From Lojkania enalia (taxonomy: Eukaryota > Ascomycota > Dothideomycetes > Pleosporales), in contig ML986588.1 of assembly GCA_010094045.1 (NCBI GenBank), forward strand, positions 620,001-684,000: a DNA stretch of 64,000 nt, in the 5' to 3' direction. How positions within the stretch are numbered: position 1 is the first letter of the stretch; each line of letters starts with the position of its first letter. The translations under genes and the position numbers were made by a program. Shown one piece after another: positions 36,090-47,073 of this stretch. The notes under the pieces are model-generated. The model was not told the DNA's origin. It worked only from the letters and a program-made list of their open reading frames with translations, and searched no databases.

Positions 36090-37171
36090 TTACAATCCTA
36101 CCGCTTGAAAAGACTTTATCGAGTCAACGACACACTCCTCTAAAGTCTTGTATTTCAAGCCCAACACGTCAATTGACTGCTTGTTGCTGAATTTGTAAAC
36201 CGCATTCCGGCCCCCTTCTGGATAATCGCCCCCGGGTGTGGAGTCGCTTGGCAAATCCTTGTACTGTGGGAAGTACTTACTAATGATTTTAGTGAGTTCT
36301 CGGTTGGTAAAGTATCCAGCAACCGTGAAGAAGCGCTTTCCTGCGGCATCAGGCTTCTCAAATGCGTTGACATGTGCTTCCGCTACGTCGCGTACATCAA
36401 CCCAGATATACACTCCTGTCGGAGGTATTTCGTCCTTAAATTTCCCTTGCGCAGCCCAGACGAGGCGCTGATTCGAAGTGTTGATGTTGTCGAGCGTGTC
36501 GAGATTGTGGATCTAGCACCTCCGTTAGCTACAGTACCACTTTCGATGGTCAGCGAGCTTACAATTGGGCCGAACACCATAGGTGGGTTGATGGTAGAAA
36601 TTGTGAAGTTGGGCTTCTCTTTTTCCACAAAATCCCATGCCGCCTTTTCCGCAAAGGTCTTGCTCGCACGGTAACCCATCATGGCATTCTCTTCTGCCTG
36701 ATCCATGGTGATGGGGTTCCAGTCTACCTCCGAATATGTATGTTCAGGCCACAAGCCCTTTGCGGCATTGAACATGGCGGCAAAAGACGAGGTTATTACA
36801 ACCCTCTTCACGGAAGGGGCACTCTCCTTGATCGATTTCAGGATACCCGTAGTGCCAATGATTGCGGGGTCAAGTAGGTCCTTCTGCACATTGGTAACAT
36901 TGAAATGGAACGGGCTTGCAGTATGCAGAACAACTTCGAATGGAGGATCAGAGACCACAGCCTGGTCAAAGGCGTCCGATTGGGCGATATCAGGAACAAT
37001 GGCAAAGTCCAATAGGCCTTTATCAGCGAAGCTCTTATAAGCCGCTTTGATCTTGTCTGCCTTTGCTTGCGTGCGAACCGTTGTGACAACCGAGTGTCCC
37101 CGTTTCAGGAGTATATCTAGTGTATGGGCAGCGATGAAGCCGCTTCCTCCAGTGAGCAGAACTCGTGTCAT
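36090..37171 (-). CDS. NAD(P)-dependent reductase, extended SDR (GRE2/dihydroflavonol reductase-like)
   Basis: Carbonyl reductase of the extended short-chain dehydrogenase type, 343 residues, exons (minus) 37171-36563 and 36512-36090. The Rossmann motif TGGSGFIAAHTLDILL is at the N-terminus. VVITSSFAAMF supplies the catalytic Ser and YRASKTFAEKAAW the YxxxK pair. TISTINPPMVFGPI is the usual post-catalytic strand. WVDVRDVAEAHVNAFEKPDA is a family motif. The start is set at MTRVLLTGG (37171), because the in-frame ATG 20 codons upstream precedes no conserved sequence. Yeast Gre2 reduces methylglyoxal and other ketones; substrate here cannot be inferred. It is divergent from the MetE-C-type gene, about 1.07 kb between starts. 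Confidence 0.9.
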
Positions 37172-38236
37172 GATTAAAACGGGTTTAGGATAGGCAATCG
37201 AAGAATCGAGGTTACAAAAGCCAGTAGGCAAAGATTTAGAGAAAAAATGTCGCCGTCACTCACAATATGTAAGGCATAGCACCCCACAGCGGGCACTGCG
37301 GGGCAAACCTCCGAGCCATCGGCTCTTCGCAATTACCCCCACCATCTCCTACTTTAAACCCTGTTTGATCACGGCCGTAAGTGGAGTCGGCTGCTCTGAA
37401 TTCCGCCATCGTCGTTTCCGCGACATTCGAATTTCCAGGTCATCTTCTGCGTCGCATATGCTGTGTCCCTTAAAGCGTCCGCAACAATTGGGAGACCCAA
37501 GCCTGATGTCATGCATTCGCTTATGTTCGACATTCGCGCGGGTATTTCATTGGAGGGCAGCGTGTTTGACGATGTACCTTTGTACTCCCGTAGAAACACT
37601 CATGGATATGTGGGATAACCTGTCAAGGACTGCGCGGAACGACCTCACACGTTCATGGACACTCGCACGCGCTCCATCCGTGCTCCTTCAAATGGGATAG
37701 CACCCGGGGACCTCATTTCGGCCTGGCAAATGCTCTGCCCTTCCTCGTAAATATCCTCTTTACTCTGAAGTTTCCTGTCCGAATGAATTGAGGCTCAAAT
37801 ATGAGCAGAACAACAGCATGGTCTGTTCCCATAAGCATCTTCCTCGATTTCAATGCATCTCATCCATTCTCGGGCGTCTGACCTTCTCGATACGGAACAT
37901 CTCGACCCGGAAGTATTGAAACATCAGACCCTGAGACGTCTTCGCCGTAGAATTGCAGCCGCAGAGTTTATGATAGCTGTGAGACATCGCCACCAAACGG
38001 GAAGAGGGTAGTGATCTATTGAGCCTGCATTAGAACTAACGCCGCTCCAATTTATCCTTCGCTTACGCCCCGAAACCGGCACGTGGAACTTTTGGACGGG
38101 TATTCTCCAAGAATTGATTCTCCGCCCTACAAAGGCGGGGCAAGCAGGCCCAAATGAGGGGCAAATTTTCTTCTTCCTTTCCATAGTTACTCTTGACGCG
38201 CTGAACTCGTCCTATTCTTGATTTACTAGTATCATT
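37172..38236. other. Divergent intergenic region
   Basis: Holds the promoters of the reductase (minus) and the MetE-C-type gene (plus). Several open frames exist, including a 52-codon frame at 37853-38011 (LDTEHLDPEVLKHQTLRRLR, basic helix) that could be an upstream ORF of the MetE-C-type transcript. None is supported as a gene. Confidence 0.4.
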
Positions 38237-39639
38237 ATGTCGACCGCAAAAAGAAATCCCCCGTTCCGAGCTGAGCATTGCGGATCGTTGCTCCGTCCAG
38301 AAGCTCTGATTCAGAAGCGATATGATGTTGCCGCGGGAAAGGCCCCTGCTTCTGAGCTTCCCCCCCTGGAGGACAAGTCGATTGCAGAAGTCGTCAAGAT
38401 GCAAAAGGACTGCGGTTTACATATTATCTCTAGTGGTGAATATGCTAGGTCTGTCCTGCTTCTTCCCCCTAAGAAGAACTAAATATTAGAATTAAACCTC
38501 AGCTGATATTATTTTCAGACACATGTTCTGGGGAACGTTCTTTGAAGAGCTCAATGGCATGAAAGAGCTTCAGCTCGGTGTGCTGAAAGGGTACGATGCT
38601 TCCATTTTCCGCGACTATGCGCCAGACGTGAAGTCTTTCCTCGAATCAAAAGAAATCCCCAACTCTGTCACTGTCTGTGTTGGGAAGATCAGTCATCCAG
38701 GACATTCAAGCTATCAGCGCGAGGTGGAGATCATGAAGAAACTCCTACCGGAAAATGAGTGGAAGAACATCAAGATCACGATGATCTCGCCCTCGTGGTA
38801 CCACTTTAGATATAGGGCAGGACGAAGCTACCCGAAGGACGTGTATACGAATGACGAAGAATACTTTGAGGATGTTGCAAAGGCGTACCAGGCGGAATTG
38901 AAGCTTCTGCACAGCCAGGGTATCAGAAATATCCAAATTGATGACCCCAACCTGGCCTGTTAGTATACTCCGCTCAATCACCCTAAAGCATTCTGATGTT
39001 TTATTCAGACTTCTGCTCAGAATCCATGTTGGAAGGTTGGGCTGCCGACAAGGGTAACGACAAGACCGCCAATGAGATGTTCGATGCATACGTTAGGTTC
39101 TACAACAAATGCTTCGAGAGACCAGATGATATGCATCTCGGCATCCATCTCTGCCGCGGCAACTACGTTGGAAGCCGTCACTTCTCCGAGGGTGCCTACG
39201 ATAATATTGCCAAGAAGCTTTTCCAGGTATGTCTCTCAATCGCGATCGACTTAGGTATTTTACGCAAGATGAACTGATGAATACTCAGGATCTTAACGTC
39301 GACACATACTACCTCGAGTATGACACTCCCCGTGCCGGTGGCTTCGAGCCTCTAGCCCACCTCCCTAAGAACAAGAACGTTGTCCTTGGTGTTATCACCT
39401 CCAAATTCCCCAAGCTCGAAGATAGGGACGAGATGGTCGCCCGCATCAATCAGGCCGCCGATTTCATCGCCAAAGGCTCCGACCAAACCCGTGAAGAGGC
39501 TCTTGATCGAGTATGTGTATCCCCTCAGTGTGGCTTTGCATCACATGCCGAGGGAAATGCTTTGGGATATGAGGACATGAAGAAGAAGTTACAGCTCGTG
39601 AGGAGTATTGCTGATCAGGTCTGGCCTGGGCAGCCGTAA
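38237..39639 (+). CDS. MetE C-terminal-domain protein (cobalamin-independent methionine synthase-like)
   Basis: Stand-alone protein of the UROD/MetE-like fold, 406 residues; exons 38237-38448, 38519-38958, 39009-39226, 39289-39639. It begins FRAEHCGSLLRPEAL, typical of the group. It has SPSWYHFRYRAG, IRNIQIDDPNLAC, MHLGIHLCRGNYV and, near the end, VCVSPQCGFASHAEG. These place a His-x-Cys pair and a late Cys where MetE holds its zinc (HxC ... C), so metal and thiol binding are likely. Full MetE has about 760 residues with a duplicated N-terminal half; that half is absent here. Fungal relatives are annotated as methionine-synthase-like or as 5-methyltetrahydropteroyltriglutamate-homocysteine methyltransferases, but the real methyl donor is unknown. 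Confidence 0.85.
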
Positions 39640-40742
39640 GATTTTTCATTAATATCTTGTTTGTTGGAGTAGTAAGGGGACTGGGGGCGGGAAATGTTTG
39701 TGTGTATTGGTACGAATGCTTGTTTCAACACGGCGTTCTGGTGCGGAAAAGTAGGGAAAAGCGGTATATGTTGTTCAACATGTTGAAAAGTGAGGGGCAT
39801 TTATCGAAGGAATATATTCTCAGGGGAACAAATCTAGGGTTGAGAATGGTGAGTGTATCGCTTGCTTTTGGAAGGAGTCGAGCAAGGATGCAAGCAACAT
39901 AACTATTTGGCTGCGAATGCATGCCGAAAATGTAATCTTTGCTGCACAAGGAGAAATTTAGCGCAATTGAAGTGTTCGAGCATGCTGCCTATATAATCCC
40001 TGACTATTGTTTGATTGAACTATCGTCCATTTACAATTTGATCGACAATCCGATTTTTTTTTTTTTTTTTTTTTTTTTCTTTCACATCCTAGATAAATGT
40101 TCATGAAGCATCATAAACACAATGAATAATGTCCCCACCATTGGCTTTTAAATTCACAACTACAAAAACTCGACGGGATTGCGGGTTCCCCGCCGTTCAT
40201 TATGGTCTAGGCACAAATCCCAGGCAGTTCTGAACCCATCTTGCGGAAGTCCGGCCGTGGAACGACATGTTAATGAATTGCGACCTGTTCCGATAATACA
40301 GATGTTGAGATACTTTTAGTGATATACATTTTATTGTGTTTCACAAGAACTTAATTGTATTATTTGGTTATGCCTTTTGGCCGAGGCCGACATGAACGAA
40401 ATGTACAATTGTCTCTTGCGTCTGGCAAAAAAAGACTCTGCAAACATAAGGCTTTTACAAATAGAATATCTCGTAAGCAAATAATAGTTCTCAAGGTCCA
40501 CAATCTTATTTACTAGTGGATACCGTGCGCTGTAGATTTGTAAAGAATTAATTATCCTTGATCGACTTAAGAGTTCTAATCCTCAAATCCCGTCCTGTGA
40601 TTTAATTGGCGCGCCATCGACTCAGTGCAAAAGCAGTACTCGCAGCGCCTTAATACTCATTTCAAGCAAGATAATTTTGATGCGGACTCTTATTCGAGAT
40701 GATCATCACCCATCACCTTTCTGAGACCTCTCTGGTGCATTT
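39640..40742. other. 1.1 kb AT-rich intergenic
   Basis: No exon supported. It contains a T25 run at 40054-40078. Composition becomes strongly AT-rich toward the homeobox gene. Confidence 0.45.
40054..40078. repeat. Poly-T tract (25 T)
   Basis: Uninterrupted T run; on the minus strand a poly-A, which could be the tail of an old retro-insertion, though no element body is visible beside it. Confidence 0.9.
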
Positions 40743-42289
40743 ATGAGCACTATTCATCGTTTCGGCACGGATAGGATGCTTAGCGAGAGCCTTCATCCAG
40801 GAAGTTCTGCCTTAAAGTACGATGCCAAGGTTTGGTACCCACATTTACCTACACACATTAACATTCTTAGAAGCTTTCTAGAAGAGAGACATTTAGAAGA
40901 TCAAAACTGGGCCTTTCGACATAATTCCGATACCAGTCTAGTCAGCTCCACCAGCACTCGGAGACCACGCAGTGCCAGCTATAATGTGCTATCCGTTCCT
41001 CGCAGACATCAATCTCAAACTTACTTTCTTGGATCCAGATCCAACATTATGTTTCTCCGAGAGAACTAGAATTAGATAAAACCAGCTTTACGCAAAATAC
41101 ATCGCCGGTCAATAGCAATGAGGTCCGCGCCGTTATCAGATGCAGACCAAAGTATCATTTTGGACAAGGCGACAACGCTACTAAACATGGTGAGCGACAA
41201 ATTGTTCGAGCACGAATTGCCCCTATCAAGGAATGGCTTATGGCCCATGCATCATCACCGTACGCCGCTTTTGAAGAAGTACAACATCTTGCCGCTGTTA
41301 CTGGACAGTCTCCACACCAAGTCCGGACCTGCTTGAACAACCTACGCGCTCGTACGAAGATTCGAGGTATGTCTATAGGGTATAATTAAATGAATTCTCC
41401 TCTAATTTCATCAATCAGACGATCCATGCGCACAGGAAGACACTGCAGTTAAACTCCTGGGTAACGCTGACTTTGATGCTCTGATATGGCATGATGAAAC
41501 TTCACAAAATAATGGTTTGACAGACACCCTAGCTTCCATCGTACCGTCCGATATGTTTCAGACACTTGAATCATTAGAATCCAACCAAACGACGTTCGTT
41601 ACCGACTATGCCGATTTACCTAGCCCTGATGAAACCTCCAACGTCCAACTGCCGTATCCATCCGTCCCAGACTACAAAAAACCATTCAAGCGGAAAGGAA
41701 AGAGACAGTATGCATCCCGGTCCATGCACACTAGCGGACAACCCTTTGGTCAAACCTCATCCGAAGATTCGGGAGACCCTTCACCGGATGGTAAGCCTTA
41801 CCTTTGCACTGTATGTCCCAAAGCCTTTAAAAGTCCTACGAATGGAAGAGACATGAGTCGGCAGTTCACAACTTCCACATCATACAATGGACATGCATGC
41901 CTGGCGGATATCTTATCGAAGACGTTAGCTGTGCCTTTTGCTCTGAACTATTTCCTGAGAATAGTCACTTCGAGAAACACAATATATCAAAATGCATCCT
42001 CAAAGACCATAGAGAAAGGACTTTTGGTCGAAAGGACCTTCTGAAGCAACACGTGCAGCAAGTTCATCTCGTGGATGTTGACGCAACTCAATCCCGGGCA
42101 TTTCAAGTGCCGAATGCCTGGGCACGGGACGTGGACACGGCCGAGTCTGACCCTCAATCTCTTTGGTGCGGCTTCTGCAAGGCAAATTTTGACTCAACCA
42201 AAAAACGGATGGAGCATGTGGCGGGTCATTTCCGCGATGGTGCTAACATGGATCAATGGCATAGTGGATTTTTGCGACCAGCTCACTGA
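40743..42289 (+). pseudogene. Degenerate homeobox + C2H2 zinc-finger gene with a frameshift
   Basis: Probable transcription factor, damaged. A homeodomain-like part at about 41196-41366 reads ARIAPIKEWLMAHASSPYAA, then VRTCLNNLRARTKIR. It resembles the KN-type recognition helix, with Asn and Arg kept but the core Trp replaced by Cys. A clean intron (41367-41418) leads to an acidic linker and GKPYLCTVCPKAFKSPTN. There the frame breaks at about 41841-41845: the +1 frame carries on with WKRHESAVHNFHIIQW, completing a C2H2 finger. The same frame then gives CAFCSELFPENSHFEKHN and WCGFCKANFDSTKKRMEHVA before the stop at 42287-42289. One missing base explains this. The 5' end is uncertain: the ATG frame at 40743 (MSTIHRFGTDRM) must be spliced in an unknown way to the homeobox exon. 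A sequence error is the alternative to a pseudogene. Confidence 0.65.
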
Positions 42290-44879
42290 CATGCAAATCG
42301 GAAAGGGCTTAGGGATCTAAGATTCCGATGTTTAGAATTATATGCAGGGCTCATATATATATATATATATATATATATTCTATCTTGTTTAGTGTTTAGG
42401 TTGTTTTCCTCTTACTGAAATTCTATGTTTCGCGTTCCATACCCCTATCGAGACTGGTCTGTTATTATAACATACATTGCATTTTTCCAATAATGCAGCG
42501 TTCCATTCTGATAATATAGATAGACATGCTCGTGCTTCATGTCAACAACTGGAGACGGCACAGTTTATACTAAATCACGTTACTGTCGACGCTGGATTTC
42601 GAGGAGCAACAACTTGATCCTTGAGTCCAAGATACCATATGGCAGATCGTGGAGGTAATAGCTATGAAGTACGGGCTCTAAAAACGTAGCTAATCAATAC
42701 GTTCCGAAGACCAAGGCGGTCATTGTTCGCAGTCACGAAGTCGATTGTGACATTGCTACGAAACTTACACACCATGTGGCACATTGACAAGACAGCTAGA
42801 CAGATACATCACTGTAGGCGCTTTAAATCCGAATTTTCCCAGAGAAGAATTGAGTAGAAATCCGGTGGAATGCACGTCCGTCCTAGCCTCAATCGAAAAG
42901 CGTGACGTTTGAAGGCAATCAACATACGTTATCACTAAGTATCTGACAGCTCGCACCGATTCATAAAGCAAAGCGATGATATCCCAGAGATGACTTTCAG
43001 ATTTTGGTCAATAACTCGCTGCTCCGCGTTAGTTTTCCTGTTGTTGGTTAATTTTAGCTGCGGGCGAAGGACGCATAAGTAGATCATCTGTTCATTTCGT
43101 CCCTCGGCTTCTCCACATTAATCACGTCAATTAACGAAACACGCATGATGTCTACTAAGCAGGTATCCCATGGATACAGGGATTGCATTTGAAACAAATA
43201 CTAGTTTATCGATAATAGCTGCTTTGGGAACTTAAGGCTCCTGTCACTCGCTATCAACAGAGGCAATGGCTGGTTGGGGGAAGTTGACAACTGTGTGCAT
43301 TGGCTGTATTAGATATTTCCTATTTCAAAGAGAAGAAACCGTGTTATGGAACCGGTTTGAAGCGAGCTTGCGTGAGGGTTACGCACGGTGTCGGAGTTCA
43401 CAGCAACCCCGGACGCGTTCGCACGAGGTATGATATTTTGGGACATGTCACAGCCACAATTGTTCCATGACGCCGTTTATGGGTTGCTTGGGGTTAGGTG
43501 TGCTTCATGAGCTTGTTCTTAACCCTGGACTGTAGAATCTTAGACAAGCAACTGTCGAGTCGCTCGTGGCCAGATGTCATGTCCGAAATCCGCAGGCCTG
43601 GCATGTGCCTGGCCTTATCGTGGAGTGAGAGCGGGATCGTGGCCGCAGCCGTTCGCCATCGGAGAAGCTTCATCATCTCGTGCACTGTCCGGTGGTGCTG
43701 TGACTCTCTCCTGCTACCTCGACATCCGCTGTCCCTGTAGCTTGGAAAGTCAATTTATCCATTCCTGGGGAGACGGTGATACGCTTTTCATCTGCATGGA
43801 CCGGGCCACTTATTGCCCATTCCAAGGGTAGCGGTCGATCCCGTGTCTTGCAGTGTGCAGATGCTTTTTGGGAGCGTGGGACTTGTGGTTGGCCGCTGAT
43901 AGACAGCAGGTGTAACGACTCTAGAGATGAAGTGAAACAGCCCGTGCAGTCCTTTCGGGGGCAAGTGGGTTTCTTATGGCCCAAGCTTGGTTTAGCGCGA
44001 GCGGGAAGCGGGCAGAACTAGGCACGCTCGCCCCAAAGCGGACGTGCTCTTCTCAGCAACGACAGTGCCCTGCACGAAACAGGAGGCACCTGTAGCGATT
44101 CGGTGACGGCGGCGACGTTGCATCCCTTTTACATACGAGCGCCTCAAACTCATTACTCTTTTGCCTGTGCTATCGGATCTCCTGCCCGTCGACTCCTGTT
44201 GTCATGTGCCGGACAGCATCGAGCTGGAGGCCGCTATTCTTCTGTCTTGCTGCTTGCAGGCAGCTCGAGCCATCGCCCAGTCGATTAGCCGTCGATCTAT
44301 TTATCTGAGGCCCTACTTTCCACTGCCATGGCCTGATTGGCGGCCATACCATGCCTTTTTTCAGAATAGGGGCGGTCTAGAGACGTTGATTAGCGCCGTG
44401 CCTGCACGTATGGCATGGTCAGCGCTCCCATTTTAGAGTGTTTCAGAGCCGCTCGCTTGGGAAGCGCACACAAGGGCTCGACAACGTCGACTCCACAACC
44501 ATCCGGGCTGCCTGCAACGGACGGGGCTCTAGCCTTGAAATGGGACACCAACGCGCGCGACAACTGCAGGGTAGCTCCGTCGTCCTCCCGTGGCTGGTCC
44601 TCTTCGCCCCGGTCAAGGACTTGCGCGCTCCCTGCATTTCCTAGCGCTTTGTTTCAACTACATACTGCCAGGATATATCTATGGCCACACCGGCCACCCT
44701 ATGGGGCTTCTCTGCTCAGCGCAAAACTTTCCTTCGTTTCCTTAAAGCCTTTTCAAGATTCAAAGTCATTCGTTACCTTTGATCTTGTCATTTGCTTTTC
44801 CAATTTGTTCTACAATCGTTAAGCTGTGCTTCGACATTCGCTTCTGTACTACTTTCGTTGACATTCTTTCATCTTGACC
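42290..44879. other. 2.6 kb intergenic region upstream of the CFEM gene
   Basis: Largest gene-free stretch in the window. It starts with an (AT)n run at 42353-42378. The middle (43480-44700) is noticeably more GC-rich, with several overlapping 60-130-codon frames on both strands, none with recognisable family character. The final 200 bases are pyrimidine-rich (CTTTCATCTTGACC before the start), typical of strongly expressed fungal genes. It may contain a long promoter, a non-coding transcript or decayed sequence. Confidence 0.5.
42353..42378. repeat. (AT)n microsatellite
   Basis: 13 AT units just downstream of the damaged homeobox/C2H2 gene. Confidence 0.92.
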
Positions 44880-46670
44880 ATGAAGGCATCACTTGCCCTT
44901 CTTATCTCGGGACTGGCTGCCCAGCAGGTCTCTGCTACCTGGAACCGCAATGCTGGGCACTTCAATTCGCCCCAATACAACAACAACGAGTGTAACGACA
45001 AGCAAAAGGATGGGTTTAATTGGGGCGATCTCCCAAAGGGGCCCTTCTCCGGCTATAGCGACTTCAACTTTGGCGGTGGTGGTAGTGGCTGGAGTTGTGC
45101 TGACAGCTTCGGCAAGCGAGATTCCTTGACGAAGAGGACGTTCAACAGCCGCTGCATCAAGAACACGGTTGGCAAGCAGAAGCCTGCTACCTTCGACTGC
45201 TCAGCGCGGAAGGAGGGTTTCTCGATCAAAGAGATACAGGTCTCTGTCCAATTTGATTGCGATCTCAAGTTTCATTACAAGATGCCGGATAACTCGATCT
45301 GCAAGCATACCGTGCCTTGCAAGAAGGACGGAACCATCGTCGAGAACACCCAATGCGGTGGTGCAAAGGAAGTCGAGGTGTACCTTGGTGACCACAAGCA
45401 GGACGATCAGGAGGGAGACTGCGAAATCGGTTTCCATCACATTGACTTCGACTGCAACCCCGGTTACACCCCACCTCCAAAGACAAGCTCGCCACCGGAG
45501 ACTTCTACTCCCTCACCACCAGAGTATTCAACTCTTCCACCGGAGATTACCTCTTACTCAGTGCCAGAAGAGAGCAGCACATCTGAGGTGCTATCTGAAA
45601 CGTCCGAGCTTCCGGTTTACAGCACTAGCGAAGTTGTAGAGATTCCAAGCAGCAGCTCTGTTTTTTACAGCAACAGCTCGATTCCAGTGCCTACTTCTAC
45701 CGCCGCAGAATCTTCAAGCGGCATTGAATATGTTCCATCTTCTACTGACATAGTCCCGTCATCCTCTGCTGTGGAGTCCTCCGGAATTGAGTATGTTCCG
45801 TCCTCATCTGCCGTCGAAATCCCTTCGACTACTAAATCGCCAGCTGGGGAAACTCCTATTTATACTCCGTCCTCGAGCTCATCCCCTCAGCCATCCGGCC
45901 CACCAGGTGGCTACACTCCTCCTGAGTGTCTTCCCAAGTGTATGAATACCTGGTTGGAGCTCAAATCAGAGTGCAAAGACAACACGGACGTCAATTGCTA
46001 CTGCGGCAACAAGGATTTTACTAAGAATGTCATCGACTGCGTAGCTGCCTGGGCAACTGACGAGGAAACCAAGCAGGCTCTCTCATACCTCATTGGCATT
46101 TGCGCCTCGTACGTGCCACAGAACCCTGGCTTGATCACCGATTGCCCGTCAACTGTACCGATTGGCCCCCCCACCTATGCCCCTATACCGCCGGTCGAAA
46201 CAAGTGCTGCTCCATCGGGAGAGGTCCCTTCCCCCCCAGTCACCTCAGGGCCAGTCTACTCTGCACCAGCTCCCTCCGCTCCAGTCCCGGCTCCGCCAGC
46301 TGGCATTCCTTGTACCACAATCACCTATGAGACTACGATCACTACCGAAAGCACTACGTCTACGATCTCTACGACTATCACTGTTCCTCAAGTTATTTTC
46401 ACCACACAGACTCCAGCTGCGCCTCCTGCGCCTGGTTACACTGCTACCCAGCCTGTCGAACTTGTCCCAGGAACTCCTCCCCCGGCCCCAGCCTACACAA
46501 CCACCCCTCCATATCCTATTCCCTCCACCTTGGCTTCAACTACGATTCCCGCTGGTACTGGTAGTCCCGTTACCAGCCAGCCTCCCCTTTTTACTGGCGC
46601 TGCGTCTTCTGTTAGTGCCAAGTTCACCCCTGCTATCTTTGGAGCTGTGATCGCGTTCTTTATTTTGTAA
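44880..46670 (+). CDS. GPI-anchored CFEM-domain cell-wall protein
   Basis: Secreted, intronless, 596 residues. Signal peptide MKASLALLISGLAAQQVSA is followed by a Cys-containing domain (about 20-195) with NNNECNDKQKDGFNWGDLP and even cysteine spacing. This domain includes two dibasic KR sites (FGKRDSLTKRTF) where Kex2 could cut. A Ser/Thr/Pro-rich stalk with repeats of EYVPSS (about 200-345) is a likely O-mannosylated region. The CFEM domain (about 350-417) has its eight cysteines: CLPKC, ECKD, VNCYCGN, IDCVAAW, GICASY and ITDC. A second Pro/Ser/Thr stalk contains TTITYETTITTESTTSTIST. The end, SSVSAKFTPAIFGAVIAFFI, is a GPI-attachment tail. CFEM proteins bind haem or act in wall structure and virulence. 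The conserved Asp that axially binds haem in Csa2-type proteins was not located with confidence. Confidence 0.9.
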   Translation: MKASLALLISGLAAQQVSATWNRNAGHFNSPQYNNNECNDKQKDGFNWGDLPKGPFSGYSDFNFGGGGSGWSCADSFGKRDSLTKRTFNSRCIKNTVGKQKPATFDCSARKEGFSIKEIQVSVQFDCDLKFHYKMPDNSICKHTVPCKKDGTIVENTQCGGAKEVEVYLGDHKQDDQEGDCEIGFHHIDFDCNPGYTPPPKTSSPPETSTPSPPEYSTLPPEITSYSVPEESSTSEVLSETSELPVYSTSEVVEIPSSSSVFYSNSSIPVPTSTAAESSSGIEYVPSSTDIVPSSSAVESSGIEYVPSSSAVEIPSTTKSPAGETPIYTPSSSSSPQPSGPPGGYTPPECLPKCMNTWLELKSECKDNTDVNCYCGNKDFTKNVIDCVAAWATDEETKQALSYLIGICASYVPQNPGLITDCPSTVPIGPPTYAPIPPVETSAAPSGEVPSPPVTSGPVYSAPAPSAPVPAPPAGIPCTTITYETTITTESTTSTISTTITVPQVIFTTQTPAAPPAPGYTATQPVELVPGTPPPAPAYTTTPPYPIPSTLASTTIPAGTGSPVTSQPPLFTGAASSVSAKFTPAIFGAVIAFFIL

Positions 46671-47073
46671 ATGGACATATGTAATGTGTATCTATCGTGT
46701 AGGTACTAAGGTATTCGAAGTTGTGTGCATAATATCTGTCTTGCATATAACAATGGACGGGAAAATGTTTCGTAATGCTGGAGTGAAGGATATGGAAGAG
46801 TTATGTCTCTCCTTAAGTGTATCTGTAATGCAACTTGTGAATTTATCTTAGAATGTACCTCCCTTCGTGCTGTTCCCGAATGCTCTTGAGATTCCGCAAT
46901 TGAGAACTTTGACCGTGTGGACCTTGCTTAGCCGACCATCAATGAATGCACTTGATTGGCCGATTCCCGACCGACGTCATCCGACCCGAGCCGCCCTGTT
47001 GTTGTTGATCATGTTTCGTTGATGCTTTTACCCATGCACATTGCTTCCCAAGCGTCAACGCGGCGCCAGCAGC
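46671..47073. promoter_or_regulatory. Promoter region of NCA2
   Basis: About 400 bases. Two reverse CCAAT boxes (ATTGG) near 46953 and a CRE-like GACGTCAT at 46973-46980 lie roughly 100 bases upstream of the NCA2 start. No exon is present. Confidence 0.4.

Noticed and set aside
37369..37599. Minus-strand 76-codon frame as a gene relic
   Set aside because: Looked protein-like at first but overlaps an equally long plus frame and matches no family I can name.
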